Assembly (NCBI GenBank): GCA_025056255.1
Contig: JANWVT010000006.1
Coordinates: 54,981 to 118,980 of the forward strand
Direction: 5' to 3'
DNA length: 64,000 nt
Origin: Bernardetiaceae bacterium
GTDB taxonomy: Bacteria > Bacteroidota > Bacteroidia > Cytophagales > Thermoflexibacteraceae
Each line of letters opens with the position of its first letter. Within the stretch, counting starts at the first letter, position 1. Below, one piece after another: positions 26,785 through 34,683 of the stretch. Below the pieces are notes generated by a model. That model was not told the DNA's origin and did not search any database. It saw nothing but the letters and a program-made list of their open reading frames with translations. Both the position numbers and the translations under genes were made by a program.

Positions 26785-26802
26785 AGATGATGAAAATCAT
26801 CT
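26785..26802 (+). promoter_or_regulatory. Crp/Fnr-type operator upstream of the 128-residue gene
   Basis: AGATGA-TGAAAA-TCATCT has exactly the same six-base arms as the site in front of ccoG at 3889-3906, around a different six-base spacer. Its centre lies 36.5 bases before the end of the -7 element, again near -42. The inner part ATGAT-GAAA-ATCAT is close to the classical Fnr palindrome. Confidence 0.65.
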
Positions 26803-26830
26803 TTTGTACTTTGTCGGGCTACTACCTTTG
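26803..26830 (+). promoter_or_regulatory. Core promoter of the 128-residue gene
   Basis: TTTG at 26803-26806 and TACCTTTG at 26823-26830 form a -33/-7 pair with a 16-base spacer, directly downstream of the operator. The gene starts 25 bases later. Confidence 0.55.
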
Positions 26831-26855
26831 GCTTTGTTAAAACAAATCTTTAATC

Positions 26856-27242
26856 ATGGCAACTAACAAAGTTCATTTAGACGCCCTGCATGCTGAACAT
26901 ACAGAATGGCTGCAACATCTGAATCATTATGAAAAAGAGATTAGCTACTTACAATCGATGTTAGACGAGCTGGCAAAACGCAACAACAGTGATGAGTTTC
27001 GCAAATCTTGCAGTCATTTCCAAAATCAGCTCATTATTCAAAAAGAACAGTTAGACATATTGAAACACGAAATTCGCGTTCATGAAGACTTCTTAATCAA
27101 AGAAGCTCAAAAAGAGCAAACTACTATTCATCACCGCCTATTTGGCGACCATGCCGACGAGCGTGACAAGATAAGCACTTTTGAAAAACTATTTGGCGAA
27201 ATGAAGGCTGATTTTATGCAGTTTGCTGGAAAATGGTCGTAA
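26856..27242 (+). CDS. Small coiled-coil protein, candidate low-oxygen regulon member
   Basis: 128 residues, soluble, almost entirely helical and rich in Glu, Lys, His and Gln. Heptad patterns run through about 5-105 (EWLQHLNHYEKEISYLQSML, then QLIIQKEQLDILKHEI). There is no signal peptide, membrane segment or catalytic motif. I do not recognise a named family. Its promoter carries the same operator and spacing as the cbb3 oxidase genes, so expression under low oxygen is likely (inference). It is monocistronic: an intrinsic terminator follows at about 27309. Confidence 0.75.
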   Translation: MATNKVHLDALHAEHTEWLQHLNHYEKEISYLQSMLDELAKRNNSDEFRKSCSHFQNQLIIQKEQLDILKHEIRVHEDFLIKEAQKEQTTIHHRLFGDHADERDKISTFEKLFGEMKADFMQFAGKWS

Positions 27243-27308
27243 GGCAATGGTTGGTGTCTCCAACGGCAAAAAATTGGAAGATTAGTTGAAAAAGCATCTT
27301 ATTGGGCA

Positions 27309-27345
27309 AAACCCGACAGCTATGGAAAGCCTGTCGGGCTTTGTT
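27309..27345 (+). terminator. Intrinsic terminator
   Basis: CCCGACAG (27312-27319) pairs with CTGTCGGG (27331-27338), with an A-run before and CTTTGTTT after. It ends the 128-residue gene. The same stem core occurs in the terminator after nqrF at 44403. Confidence 0.7.
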
Positions 27346-27501
27346 TGCACCTATGCACTACAAGCAGGTCTGCCCACAGCTAACAGCACAGTGATGCCCT
27401 CAATACTTGAAGCGGCGTTATTATTTGCTCATTTCCAAATGAATTGTGTAGGATTAGGTTTGGGCAATCGACATATTGATTAGCATCACTTTCAAGTGGT
27501 C

Positions 27502-28491
27502 TTAAAAGTCTTCGTCTAGGCTAAATTTGTGTGCTGATTTTTCGCTCATCACACCTGCTTTTTGGTATTCGCCAACCCGTTTTTCAAAGAAATTGGTCTT
27601 GCCTTGTAAGGAAATCATTTCCATGAAATCGAATGGATTAGAAGAGCCATAGTATTTTTTGTAGCCTAACTCTACCAATAGGCGGTCGGCTACAAACTCG
27701 ATGTATTGGCTCATCAAACGCGAATTCATGCCAATTAAGTCTACAGGCAAGGCATCGGTAATGAATTCTTGTTCTATTTTCACTGCATCGGTGATGATTT
27801 CCAACACGCGTTCTTCGGGGAGCTTATTAACTAAGTGGCGTGTGTAGAGCAAGCAGGCAAAGTCGCAGTGTAAACCTTCGTCTCTGGAAATGAGTTCATT
27901 GGAAAAGCTCAGACCCGGCATAAGCCCACGCTTTTTCAGCCAGAAAATAGCACAGAAGCTACCAGAGAAGAAAATGCCTTCTACGGCGGCAAAAGCTACC
28001 AGTCGCTCGGCAAAGTGCGGGCTTTTAATCCAACGCAATGCCCATTGGGCTTTTTTCTTTACACAAGGAACTGTTTCGATGGCATTAAATAGCCGATGTT
28101 TTTCAACGGGGTCTTTAATGTAGGTATCAATCAGCAGTGAGTAGGTTTCAGAGTGGATGTTTTCCATCATAATCTGAAAACCATAGAAGCATTTAGCCTC
28201 TGAATACTGCACTTCGTGTAAGAAGTTAGCAGCCAGATTTTCGTTCACAATGCCATCGCTAGCAGCAAAAAAAGCTAATACGTGGGAGATAAAATGGCGT
28301 TCGCCGGGGGTGAGGTTTTCCCAGTCTTTAAGGTCTTGTGAAAGGTCTATCTCTTCGGCAGTCCAGAAGCTTGCCTCGTGTTTTTTGTACATCTGCCAAA
28401 TATCGTCGTATTCGATAGGCAGCAGCACAAAGCGATTGGGATTTTCCACCAATAGTGGTTCTACAAAGTTTGCAGATTCGGTGTTTGTCAT
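27502..28491 (-). CDS. nrdB: Ribonucleoside-diphosphate reductase subunit beta (class I)
   Basis: 329-residue R2 subunit, which houses the diiron-tyrosyl radical used to make deoxyribonucleotides. The diiron and radical residues are visible: Glu-x-x-His in MENIHSETY with the radical tyrosine four residues after the histidine, and the second pair in [12 protein letters not shown] and [12 protein letters not shown]. Sequence style ([14 protein letters not shown]) resembles the eukaryote-like R2 group common in Bacteroidota. The start at 28491 was preferred over one five codons upstream. nrdA is not adjacent. Confidence 0.95.
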   Translation of the reverse strand: MTNTESANFVEPLLVENPNRFVLLPIEYDDIWQMYKKHEASFWTAEEIDLSQDLKDWENLTPGERHFISHVLAFFAASDGIVNENLAANFLHEVQYSEAKCFYGFQIMMENIHSETYSLLIDTYIKDPVEKHRLFNAIETVPCVKKKAQWALRWIKSPHFAERLVAFAAVEGIFFSGSFCAIFWLKKRGLMPGLSFSNELISRDEGLHCDFACLLYTRHLVNKLPEERVLEIITDAVKIEQEFITDALPVDLIGMNSRLMSQYIEFVADRLLVELGYKKYYGSSNPFDFMEMISLQGKTNFFEKRVGEYQKAGVMSEKSAHKFSLDEDF

Positions 28492-28619
28492 CTTACAAGC
28501 AATCAAATTTTACAATAAATCAGTTCTGCACGTAAAACAAAGCGTTCAATAGCTTTTGTTTTAGGATTATTCCAAGATTTTTTAAGAGGGGCGCTTATGC
28601 TATTGGCTTTCAACTACAT

Positions 28620-28649
28620 GCAAATATGCATTAAAAATATTGCATTTGC
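28620..28649. repeat. Near-palindrome upstream of nrdB
   Basis: GCAAATATGCA (28620-28630) and TGCATTTGC (28641-28649) form an imperfect inverted repeat about 130 bases before nrdB. It overlaps a CATATTTG sequence on the minus strand that resembles a -7 element. It could be an operator; it does not match the NrdR box as I know it. Confidence 0.3.
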
Positions 28650-28784
28650 CAATTTTTTGGCTTTAAAATTGACAATAGTTGATGCTAAATAGAGATATAG
28701 CGAGGTTTGTGCAGCCGAATAGTTAGGCGTTAGCAGGAGTTTAAAATAGGATTTTTCCAATTTAGTGTGGCGAAATAACAAGGG

Positions 28785-29891
28785 CTAAAACGCTTCGGCA
28801 ATGGAAAAATACAAGCCAGTATTTTGCCTGCCGAAACCATAATCTAGTCTTAGATTAAGTTGTTCTTTGCGATTGAGCATTAGTCGCAATCCACCGCCAT
28901 AGCTGTACTTGAGTGTTTCCCATCCTACATCGGCAGGTGTACGAAACACATCGCCAACACCAGCAAATACCACTGCCCCAATTCGCCAAAACAGATGCCG
29001 GCGGTATTCTACTTGCGTACCCAGAAAGTTTAAGTCGCGGAAGCGGTTGCGCGCATAACCGCGTAGTATATCGTCATTTCCGGCAGCAGCAAGCATCAGA
29101 AAAGGAGGGTTGCCAAAGTTAAAATTAGCTGCTGTTTGGAAAGCAATGATATCTTTTTTGCCAATGCGATAGTATCGGGCAAAAGTGGCAGTCAGGTTGC
29201 GATACGAAAAGTCGCCTGCCAGTGCTTTGCCATACACATAAAAGCCTACGTCTAAGAAAGTACCTTGCGAGGCATTAACCACGTTATCGCGCGAGTCTAC
29301 TAAAAAGATGAATCCGGCGCCACCGTTTACTCCACCTCGGTTGCCAGTAATATTTTGTGTGCGCAACATACCTGCTGCCTCTACGCGGAAGTTATGTAAG
29401 TTAGCAATTTGGTAGTCTAATCCTACATAGATTTTATTGCCCAACTGCCGCATGGCTGTCAAACGCGCATTGAGCACGTCGTAGCTGTAAAGTTCTGGCT
29501 TATCGGCGGAGCTGCGGTTGCCAATGCCGTAAAAGCGGTCTGGGAAGTTCCGGTAGCGGGCTTCTCCACGCAGCAGCCACGACTCGTCTTCAAGGAAGAC
29601 ATTCCAAGAAGCCCATATATCAAGTTGCTTATTTTGCGTATAGTCAGCAAGTAATTTGACGTAAGACAGACGATTTTTACTTTCATCGTCGCCTACCCGA
29701 AAATAATAGAATCCCACAGCGCCATAGGCTAATCGGGTGTCGGGTGTAGAATACAACAGGGGTAATATTAGCACGCCCCCTTTTTCCTTAGGCTGAAATA
29801 ATTTCATCATTTTCAGCGAATCGGAGGCATATACAGAACAAATTTGCAACCAAAGTAGCAAAAAGAGTATTTTTGAAGCAACAAGATGCAT
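28785..29891 (-). CDS. BamA/TamA-type outer-membrane beta-barrel protein
   Basis: 368 residues with a signal peptide (FLLLWLQICSVYAS). The rest alternates amphipathic strands typical of a 16-stranded BamA-like barrel without POTRA domains: GEARYRNFPDRFYGIGN, GFIFLVDSRDNVVNASQGTFLDVG, NDDILRGYARNRFRD (the loop-6 RGY-like motif) and a C-terminal strand ending EAF. It resembles the 'surface antigen D15' proteins of Bacteroidota. Function unknown; it is monocistronic. Confidence 0.82.
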   Translation of the reverse strand: MHLVASKILFLLLWLQICSVYASDSLKMMKLFQPKEKGGVLILPLLYSTPDTRLAYGAVGFYYFRVGDDESKNRLSYVKLLADYTQNKQLDIWASWNVFLEDESWLLRGEARYRNFPDRFYGIGNRSSADKPELYSYDVLNARLTAMRQLGNKIYVGLDYQIANLHNFRVEAAGMLRTQNITGNRGGVNGGAGFIFLVDSRDNVVNASQGTFLDVGFYVYGKALAGDFSYRNLTATFARYYRIGKKDIIAFQTAANFNFGNPPFLMLAAAGNDDILRGYARNRFRDLNFLGTQVEYRRHLFWRIGAVVFAGVGDVFRTPADVGWETLKYSYGGGLRLMLNRKEQLNLRLDYGFGRQNTGLYFSIAEAF

Positions 29892-29956
29892 GTACGTATA
29901 AGAGTTGTCAGGATTACTTGCAATTATAGTGGAAACGTTTTGAAAGATTTAAAAGT

Positions 29957-30811
29957 TTGACAGAAGCCATTGCTATTTTGCGGCACCTCAGGGAAGAGTT
30001 GTGCCAAATTTACGAACCACACGAAGCTGACAGCATTGCTAGGCTACTGTTAGAGGAGTTTTTTGGGCTCTCATCTATCGACCTGATAAAAGGAAAAAAG
30101 CCTGATTTGCAAGGTTTTACAAAGTGGAAGGAAGCCTTGCCGCTACTTAAAGACAATATGCCCGTACAGTATGTACTCGGCTATGGTTACTTTGCGGGTC
30201 GGCGGTTTGCCGTAGGCGAAGGGGTGCTGATTCCGCGTCCAGAAACAGAACAATTAGTAGAAATGGCAGACCGTTTTCTGCGCCAAGCCACTGGCTCACC
30301 AACCGTTCTTATCGACTTATGCACTGGAACGGGTTGTATTGCACACACACTTGCTCTACAACATCCACATATAACATGCTATGCCATAGATAACAGTCCA
30401 CAGGCGTTGTATTATGCGCATCAGAATGCCCGACAACTGGGGGCGCATACCATTGTGCAAGAAGCAGATGTACTTGCCGAAGAACTACCAGAGCAACTGC
30501 CTATGTGCGATTTTTTATTGAGCAATCCACCTTATGTTATGCAACGCGAGCGCTTGCACATGCACCCACGGGTGTTAGAATACGAACCGCCTCATGCGCT
30601 TTTTGTACCAGATGATGCCCCTCTGATTTTCTATCAAGCAATTGCCCGCATTGCTGCCTTGCGCCTAAAAGCAGGCGGCTGGATAGGCGTAGAAATTAAT
30701 GAGGCAATGGGCAAGGCAGTAGCAACACTTTTTCGCACAGCAGGATTAGCAGAGGTAGCCATACAAAAAGATTTTTACGGAAAAGAGCGTTTTGTAACAG
30801 CTCGTAAGTAA
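29957..30811 (+). CDS. prmC: Peptide chain release factor N5-glutamine methyltransferase
   Basis: 284-residue SAM-dependent methyltransferase that modifies the GGQ glutamine of release factors. The SAM motif is LIDLCTGTGCIAHTLAL near residue 115 and the catalytic NPPY motif is LLSNPPYVMQRE near 190. The N-terminal helical domain ends near GYGYFAGRRFAVGEGVLIPRPETE. The frame has no ATG near its beginning; TTG at 29957 is the only usable start before an in-frame stop, so initiation at TTG is inferred. Confidence 0.92.
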   Translation: MTEAIAILRHLREELCQIYEPHEADSIARLLLEEFFGLSSIDLIKGKKPDLQGFTKWKEALPLLKDNMPVQYVLGYGYFAGRRFAVGEGVLIPRPETEQLVEMADRFLRQATGSPTVLIDLCTGTGCIAHTLALQHPHITCYAIDNSPQALYYAHQNARQLGAHTIVQEADVLAEELPEQLPMCDFLLSNPPYVMQRERLHMHPRVLEYEPPHALFVPDDAPLIFYQAIARIAALRLKAGGWIGVEINEAMGKAVATLFRTAGLAEVAIQKDFYGKERFVTARK

Positions 30812-31157
30812 AGTGCTTACAACAAGAACCATAGCCACAACTACCAAGAAAGGTTGTGAATGAAATGAAGCAAAACCTTCGTGTTATGCAAAGCTCAAGT
30901 ACTCTGCTTTGAAACAACCTTTGCTTCCAACCCTGATAGATGTGAAAAAACTGTCAGAGTTACTCATAGCTGCGCCATGCCATAATATTGGGCAAACAAG
31001 ATGCTATGCAAATAGCAATTTGGATATCTACTAACTTAGTAGCTTACCACATTTGTTCACGAATGAAACACAACTATTGTTCAAAATTTTTTACTTTTCG
31101 CAAATAAGCATAGGGCGCTGTTTTAATTAATTTATACCAATAAATTGGTGTGCTAAC
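30812..31157. other. Intergenic region without recognised gene
   Basis: About 345 AT-rich bases between prmC and the promoter of the TonB-domain gene. I see no open frame with coding character, no tRNA and no strong hairpin. Confidence 0.4.
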
Positions 31158-31187
31158 TTTGGCACTTAAATTGCCATCATATATTTG
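31158..31187 (+). promoter_or_regulatory. Promoter of the TonB-domain lipoprotein gene
   Basis: TTTG at 31158-31161 and TATATTTG at 31180-31187 with an 18-base spacer match the Bacteroidota sigma-A consensus exactly. Transcription would start near 31193, giving an ~87-base leader before the ATG at 31280. Confidence 0.7.
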
Positions 31188-31279
31188 CCCCTTAATTACA
31201 AAAGTTGTCAGTATTATCTGAGCAATTTGCTTTTTGCCACTCCACAAGTAATTTTCTTACTCCATTTGTTATCACACTT

Positions 31280-31888
31280 ATGAAAATTGGATTTACAAAC
31301 GGTTGGTATTGGTCTGTCCTATTAGTGAGCATTTGTTTCTTAGGGGCATGCCAGGAACCAGAGAAAGAAGAAAAGAAAATGGAAGAACCGGTGGCAGAGC
31401 AAGTTAAACCTACACCTATGCCTATACCGGTAGAATCTATCAAGAAAAAAGAAGAGCAAAAACAACCTGAACCGGAAATTAAGCCTGAGCCAAAACCTGT
31501 TGAGAAACAAGAGAAGGAGAAAAAAAAGGTTGCTAAATCAGAAAAGCCTAAACCTGAGCAAAAAGAAGAACCAGTAATTATTGCCGACCAACCGGCAGAA
31601 CCTATCAGCGGTTATCCGGCTTATTATCGCTACATTAAAAGTTCGCTGCAATATCCGGAAGAAGCTAAAAAACACAATGCTGAAGGACAGGTTTTTGTAG
31701 AGTTCGTCGTACGGAAAGATGGTACTCTGGAAGATGTGAAGGTACAGTCCGGCAAAGGGATTGGCTACGGTTGCGATGAGGAAGCAGTGCGAGTGGTGAA
31801 ACAAGGCGAAAAATGGAAACCTGCTATCCATAAAGGCGAACCAGTAGCTCAAAGAGTAACACTTCCTATCAAATTTAAATTAAACTGA
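31280..31888 (+). CDS. TonB C-terminal-domain protein with a lipoprotein signal
   Basis: 202 residues. The N-terminus MKIGFTNGWYWSVLL leads to a lipobox FLGAC (Cys24) followed by Gln, the pattern of an exported lipoprotein. Residues about 26-110 are a Glu/Lys/Pro-rich spacer (PEPEIKPEPKP, EKQEKEKKKV) like the TonB periplasm-spanning region. The end is a TonB-type domain (LQYPEEAKKHNAEGQVFVEF, DEEAVRVVKQGEKWKPA). Normal TonB has an uncleaved inner-membrane helix. No exbB/exbD is nearby. The start at 31280 places the signal correctly. Confidence 0.8.
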   Translation: MKIGFTNGWYWSVLLVSICFLGACQEPEKEEKKMEEPVAEQVKPTPMPIPVESIKKKEEQKQPEPEIKPEPKPVEKQEKEKKKVAKSEKPKPEQKEEPVIIADQPAEPISGYPAYYRYIKSSLQYPEEAKKHNAEGQVFVEFVVRKDGTLEDVKVQSGKGIGYGCDEEAVRVVKQGEKWKPAIHKGEPVAQRVTLPIKFKLN

Positions 31889-31923
31889 TATCTGCACACC
31901 TATCACAAGTCTACATCGTTAAT

Positions 31924-31998
31924 TTACTCGTTTCGCAACTTTACTGTTGTAAAAAAACATCTACAACAGTAGAGCCTTTCGAAGCGAGTAATTTTTTT
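31924..31998 (+). terminator. Two-tiered intrinsic terminator
   Basis: Outer arms TTACTCGTTTCG (31924-31935) and CGAAGCGAGTAA (31980-31991) pair with one G-U, and inner arms TACTGTTGTA (31942-31951) and TACAACAGTA (31962-31971) pair perfectly. A T-run follows at 31992. It ends the TonB-domain gene. Confidence 0.75.
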
Positions 31999-32028
31999 AA
32001 CCCCTTAGCAGTTGTAGCGTACGTTTAA

Positions 32029-32328
32029 GTTTTACAAGGACAAACATGATGGATAATAACCTAAACAACTATTTAGACAAAATGGCAGAATTGACAAGAT
32101 TTTGTAGCTGAAAAACAACCTTGCCACATTGTGTGAAATGTTTGAATTGAGGATTTCTAATTTCGGAGTTTTCCTATTTCTACACACCAAAATCTTCTTG
32201 CCGTTGCGCGTGTCCACACGCGCGACAGATATCGGATTAGGTAGCTTGTGAGAACAGGAACCACAGTGAGTTAGTCTTCATGAATATACATTTGGTAAAA
32301 CGAATCCTAAAAAAAACTAAACAACTAC
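32029..32328 (+). repeat. Dispersed intergenic repeat, copy A
   Basis: About 300 bases closely related to 53742-54021 in the same orientation and to 14186-14440 in reverse. Long shared blocks with copy B include TTGACAAGATTTTGTAG, ACAACCTTGCCACATTG, CCAAAATCTTCTTGCC and ACAACTAC at the right end. An internal inverted repeat, AAGATTTTG with CAAAATCTT about 100 bases apart, is kept in both. It lies just before the beta-helix gene and after the previous terminator. A frame on the minus strand is open through part of it but is not preserved well enough to call a gene. Confidence 0.8.
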
Positions 32329-32388
32329 CATATATTGAACTTGCCTTTGACTAAATTAATAGGGGAACTCCTTAATAGAAACGTGAAA

Positions 32389-33585
32389 ATGAAACACTAT
32401 TATTTACTTGCATTGGGTGGCATAGGATTTTGCTGGACAGCATCGGCACAACAAGATGTGCAAAAGGCGTTGCAAAATCAATTCATTACGGTACAACCCG
32501 GCGATACCATTGCTATTACAGCCGGTATTTTCGAGTTGGAAGGCACGCTTTGGATGGACGATAAACAAAACGTAGTCATCAGAGGACAAGGGAAAGACCG
32601 CACTGTATTGTCCTTTAAAAACCAGCGCTCAGGAGCCGAAGGTATTAAAATCACTAACAGTCGCAATATTATTGTGGAGGAACTTACAGTACTGGATGCA
32701 AAGGGAGATGCCATTAAAGTACAACAGACTGAAAATATTACCTTTCGCCATGTCAAAACGGCATGGTCAGGTAAACCCAAAAAAACCAATGGGGCATACG
32801 GATTTTATCCAGTTAATTGCAAAGGCGTAACTATTGAATATAGTGAGTCTGTGGGCGCATCCGATGCTGGTATTTATGTAGGACAATCGCAAGATATTGT
32901 TGTACGCTACTGCAAAGCCTGGCACAATGTGGCTGGTATCGAAATAGAAAACTCTTTATACGCCGACGTACACGACAACGAAGTTTTCAACAACACAGGG
33001 GGCATCCTTGTGTTCGACCTACCCGATTTAATACAGAAAAAAGGAGGCTTTGTGCGAGTTTTCAACAATCACATTCATGAAAACAATCATATTAATTTTG
33101 CTCCTAAGGGCAATATTGTAGCCAAAGTGCCGCAGGGTACAGGCTTGCTCATTTTGGCAACTAATAACGTAGAAGTATTTCAGAACCGCATTGTTAACAA
33201 TATTTCCGTTGGAGCGGGCATCATGAGCTACTACATGACCGAAGAACCTATTAAGGACAAAGAATACTATCCATACCCCGATAAAATCCACATTCACGAC
33301 AATTATTTTGAACGTCCTCCGGTACGGGCAACTTCCAAAGGGCGACTGGGTATGATGTTTCGCTTAAAGTTGAAATTTGGAATAGACGTCCCTCATATAC
33401 TGTTTGACGGTATCAGCGACGCACAACGCTCAGAAAAAATGCAAATTTGTATTCGCAACAACACCAACCAAACTTTTGCAAACTTAGATGCTGGCAACGA
33501 TTTCAAAAATGTGAGCCGCTCTTTGGAAAATTTTGATTGTGAGCTTCCTTCTCTTCAACCTGTAATCATGAAAAATGCCCGATGA
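32389..33585 (+). CDS. Parallel beta-helix repeat protein (partner of diheme cytochrome)
   Basis: 398 residues with a signal peptide (LALGGIGFCWTASAQ). The protein is built of right-handed beta-helix turns: GIKITNSRNIIVEELTVLD, IKVQQTENITFRHV, IYVGQSQDIVVRYC and IEIENSLYADVHDNEV, each broken here to one turn. It matches the TIGR03805-type beta-helix family, which is known to be encoded next to SO2930-type diheme cytochromes; that partner follows with a 4-base overlap. A pectin-lyase-like fold suggests polysaccharide or surface binding. No catalytic residues can be assigned. GTG at 32383 is an alternative start. Confidence 0.85.
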   Translation: MKHYYLLALGGIGFCWTASAQQDVQKALQNQFITVQPGDTIAITAGIFELEGTLWMDDKQNVVIRGQGKDRTVLSFKNQRSGAEGIKITNSRNIIVEELTVLDAKGDAIKVQQTENITFRHVKTAWSGKPKKTNGAYGFYPVNCKGVTIEYSESVGASDAGIYVGQSQDIVVRYCKAWHNVAGIEIENSLYADVHDNEVFNNTGGILVFDLPDLIQKKGGFVRVFNNHIHENNHINFAPKGNIVAKVPQGTGLLILATNNVEVFQNRIVNNISVGAGIMSYYMTEEPIKDKEYYPYPDKIHIHDNYFERPPVRATSKGRLGMMFRLKLKFGIDVPHILFDGISDAQRSEKMQICIRNNTNQTFANLDAGNDFKNVSRSLENFDCELPSLQPVIMKNAR

Positions 33586-34628
33586 AAAACTATTGGCTAA
33601 TTATTGGAACAATCATTTGGTTTTTTACACTGTTGGGGGCAGGCAAAAGTTTGCCAAAAAAATACAAAAATAGGTTATCTGAATATGGCTTTTTTACAGG
33701 TGAAATAGCCCAATTGCAACCTGCTACAAACGTATTGCCTTATCAGTTAAATACCCCATTGTTTACAGACTATGCACACAAGCAACGTTTTGTGTACATA
33801 CCCGAAGGCAAGCAGGCAGTTTACAACGATTCGTCGGTATTGGCATTCCCAATAGGCACAGTACTGATTAAAAACTTTTTCTACTATCACGATGAGCGAA
33901 AGCCAGAAAAAGGGCGCCGAATACTGGAAACACGCCTGCTTATTCGCGAAGAGAGCGGGTGGATTGCCTTGCCTTATGTGTGGAACGATGAACAAACCGA
34001 TGCTTTTTTAGAACCAGCTGGCGAAGTCAAATCAGTTACCTGGCGCGACCTCAACGGCGTGCGGCAAACAATCAGCCACTATCAGATTCCCAACATCAAC
34101 CAGTGCAAAGGTTGCCACATTGCCGGTAAAACTATTACCCCCATCGGACCTTCAGCAAGACAACTAAATGGTGTATATCCGTACCAAAAAGGAACTGAAA
34201 ACCAATTGATTCAACTTGCTCGCCTGCAAAAATTAAGCGGTTTGCCCGACTTGGCAAAAGTACCCCGTCTGGCTAACTGGCAAGATGCCTCAGCCTCCAT
34301 AGATGCGCGTGCGCGTGCATGGCTCGATATTAACTGTGGGCATTGCCACAATCCCAAAGGTCCGGCAAGCACCTCCGGTTTGATGTTAGATATTCACACG
34401 CAGCACCCATCGGCTTTGGGCATCATGAAAACACCTGTGGCAGCAGGCAAAGGTTCAGGAGGCTTGCTTTACGATATTGTACCTCAACATCCTGACAAGT
34501 CTATTTTGGTTTACCGCTTGCAAAGCACCGACCCGGGCATTATGATGCCTGAAATAGGGCGTACAGTGGTTGATAAAGAAGGACTAGCACTTATTCGGGA
34601 GTGGATTAAACAAATGCCAACACCGTAA
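33582..34628 (+). CDS. SO2930-family diheme c-type cytochrome
   Basis: 348 residues, exported by an N-terminal hydrophobic segment (WLIIGTIIWFFTLLG). Two haem-binding CxxCH motifs are present: CKGCH near residue 179 and CGHCH near 258. The start ATGA overlaps the stop of the beta-helix gene, so the two are translationally coupled. The family (TIGR03806 type) is periplasmic and of unknown function; its steady pairing with a beta-helix protein suggests a redox step on a surface-bound substrate (inference). Confidence 0.87.
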   Translation: MKNYWLIIGTIIWFFTLLGAGKSLPKKYKNRLSEYGFFTGEIAQLQPATNVLPYQLNTPLFTDYAHKQRFVYIPEGKQAVYNDSSVLAFPIGTVLIKNFFYYHDERKPEKGRRILETRLLIREESGWIALPYVWNDEQTDAFLEPAGEVKSVTWRDLNGVRQTISHYQIPNINQCKGCHIAGKTITPIGPSARQLNGVYPYQKGTENQLIQLARLQKLSGLPDLAKVPRLANWQDASASIDARARAWLDINCGHCHNPKGPASTSGLMLDIHTQHPSALGIMKTPVAAGKGSGGLLYDIVPQHPDKSILVYRLQSTDPGIMMPEIGRTVVDKEGLALIREWIKQMPTP

Positions 34629-34654
34629 ATCCTGCCTGCATCCTTTGTTTGGCG

Positions 34655-34662
34655 TATCTTTG
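34655..34662 (+). promoter_or_regulatory. Putative helicase promoter -7 element
   Basis: TATCTTTG matches the Bacteroidota TAnnTTTG element exactly, 21 bases before the helicase ATG. No good -33 TTTG is seen at the normal distance. Confidence 0.4.
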
Positions 34663-34683
34663 CGGCAAGTTAAACTTGCTAAC

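Noticed and set aside
27286..27483. 65-codon frame after the 128-residue gene
   Set aside because: It runs across the terminator hairpin and has no coding character.
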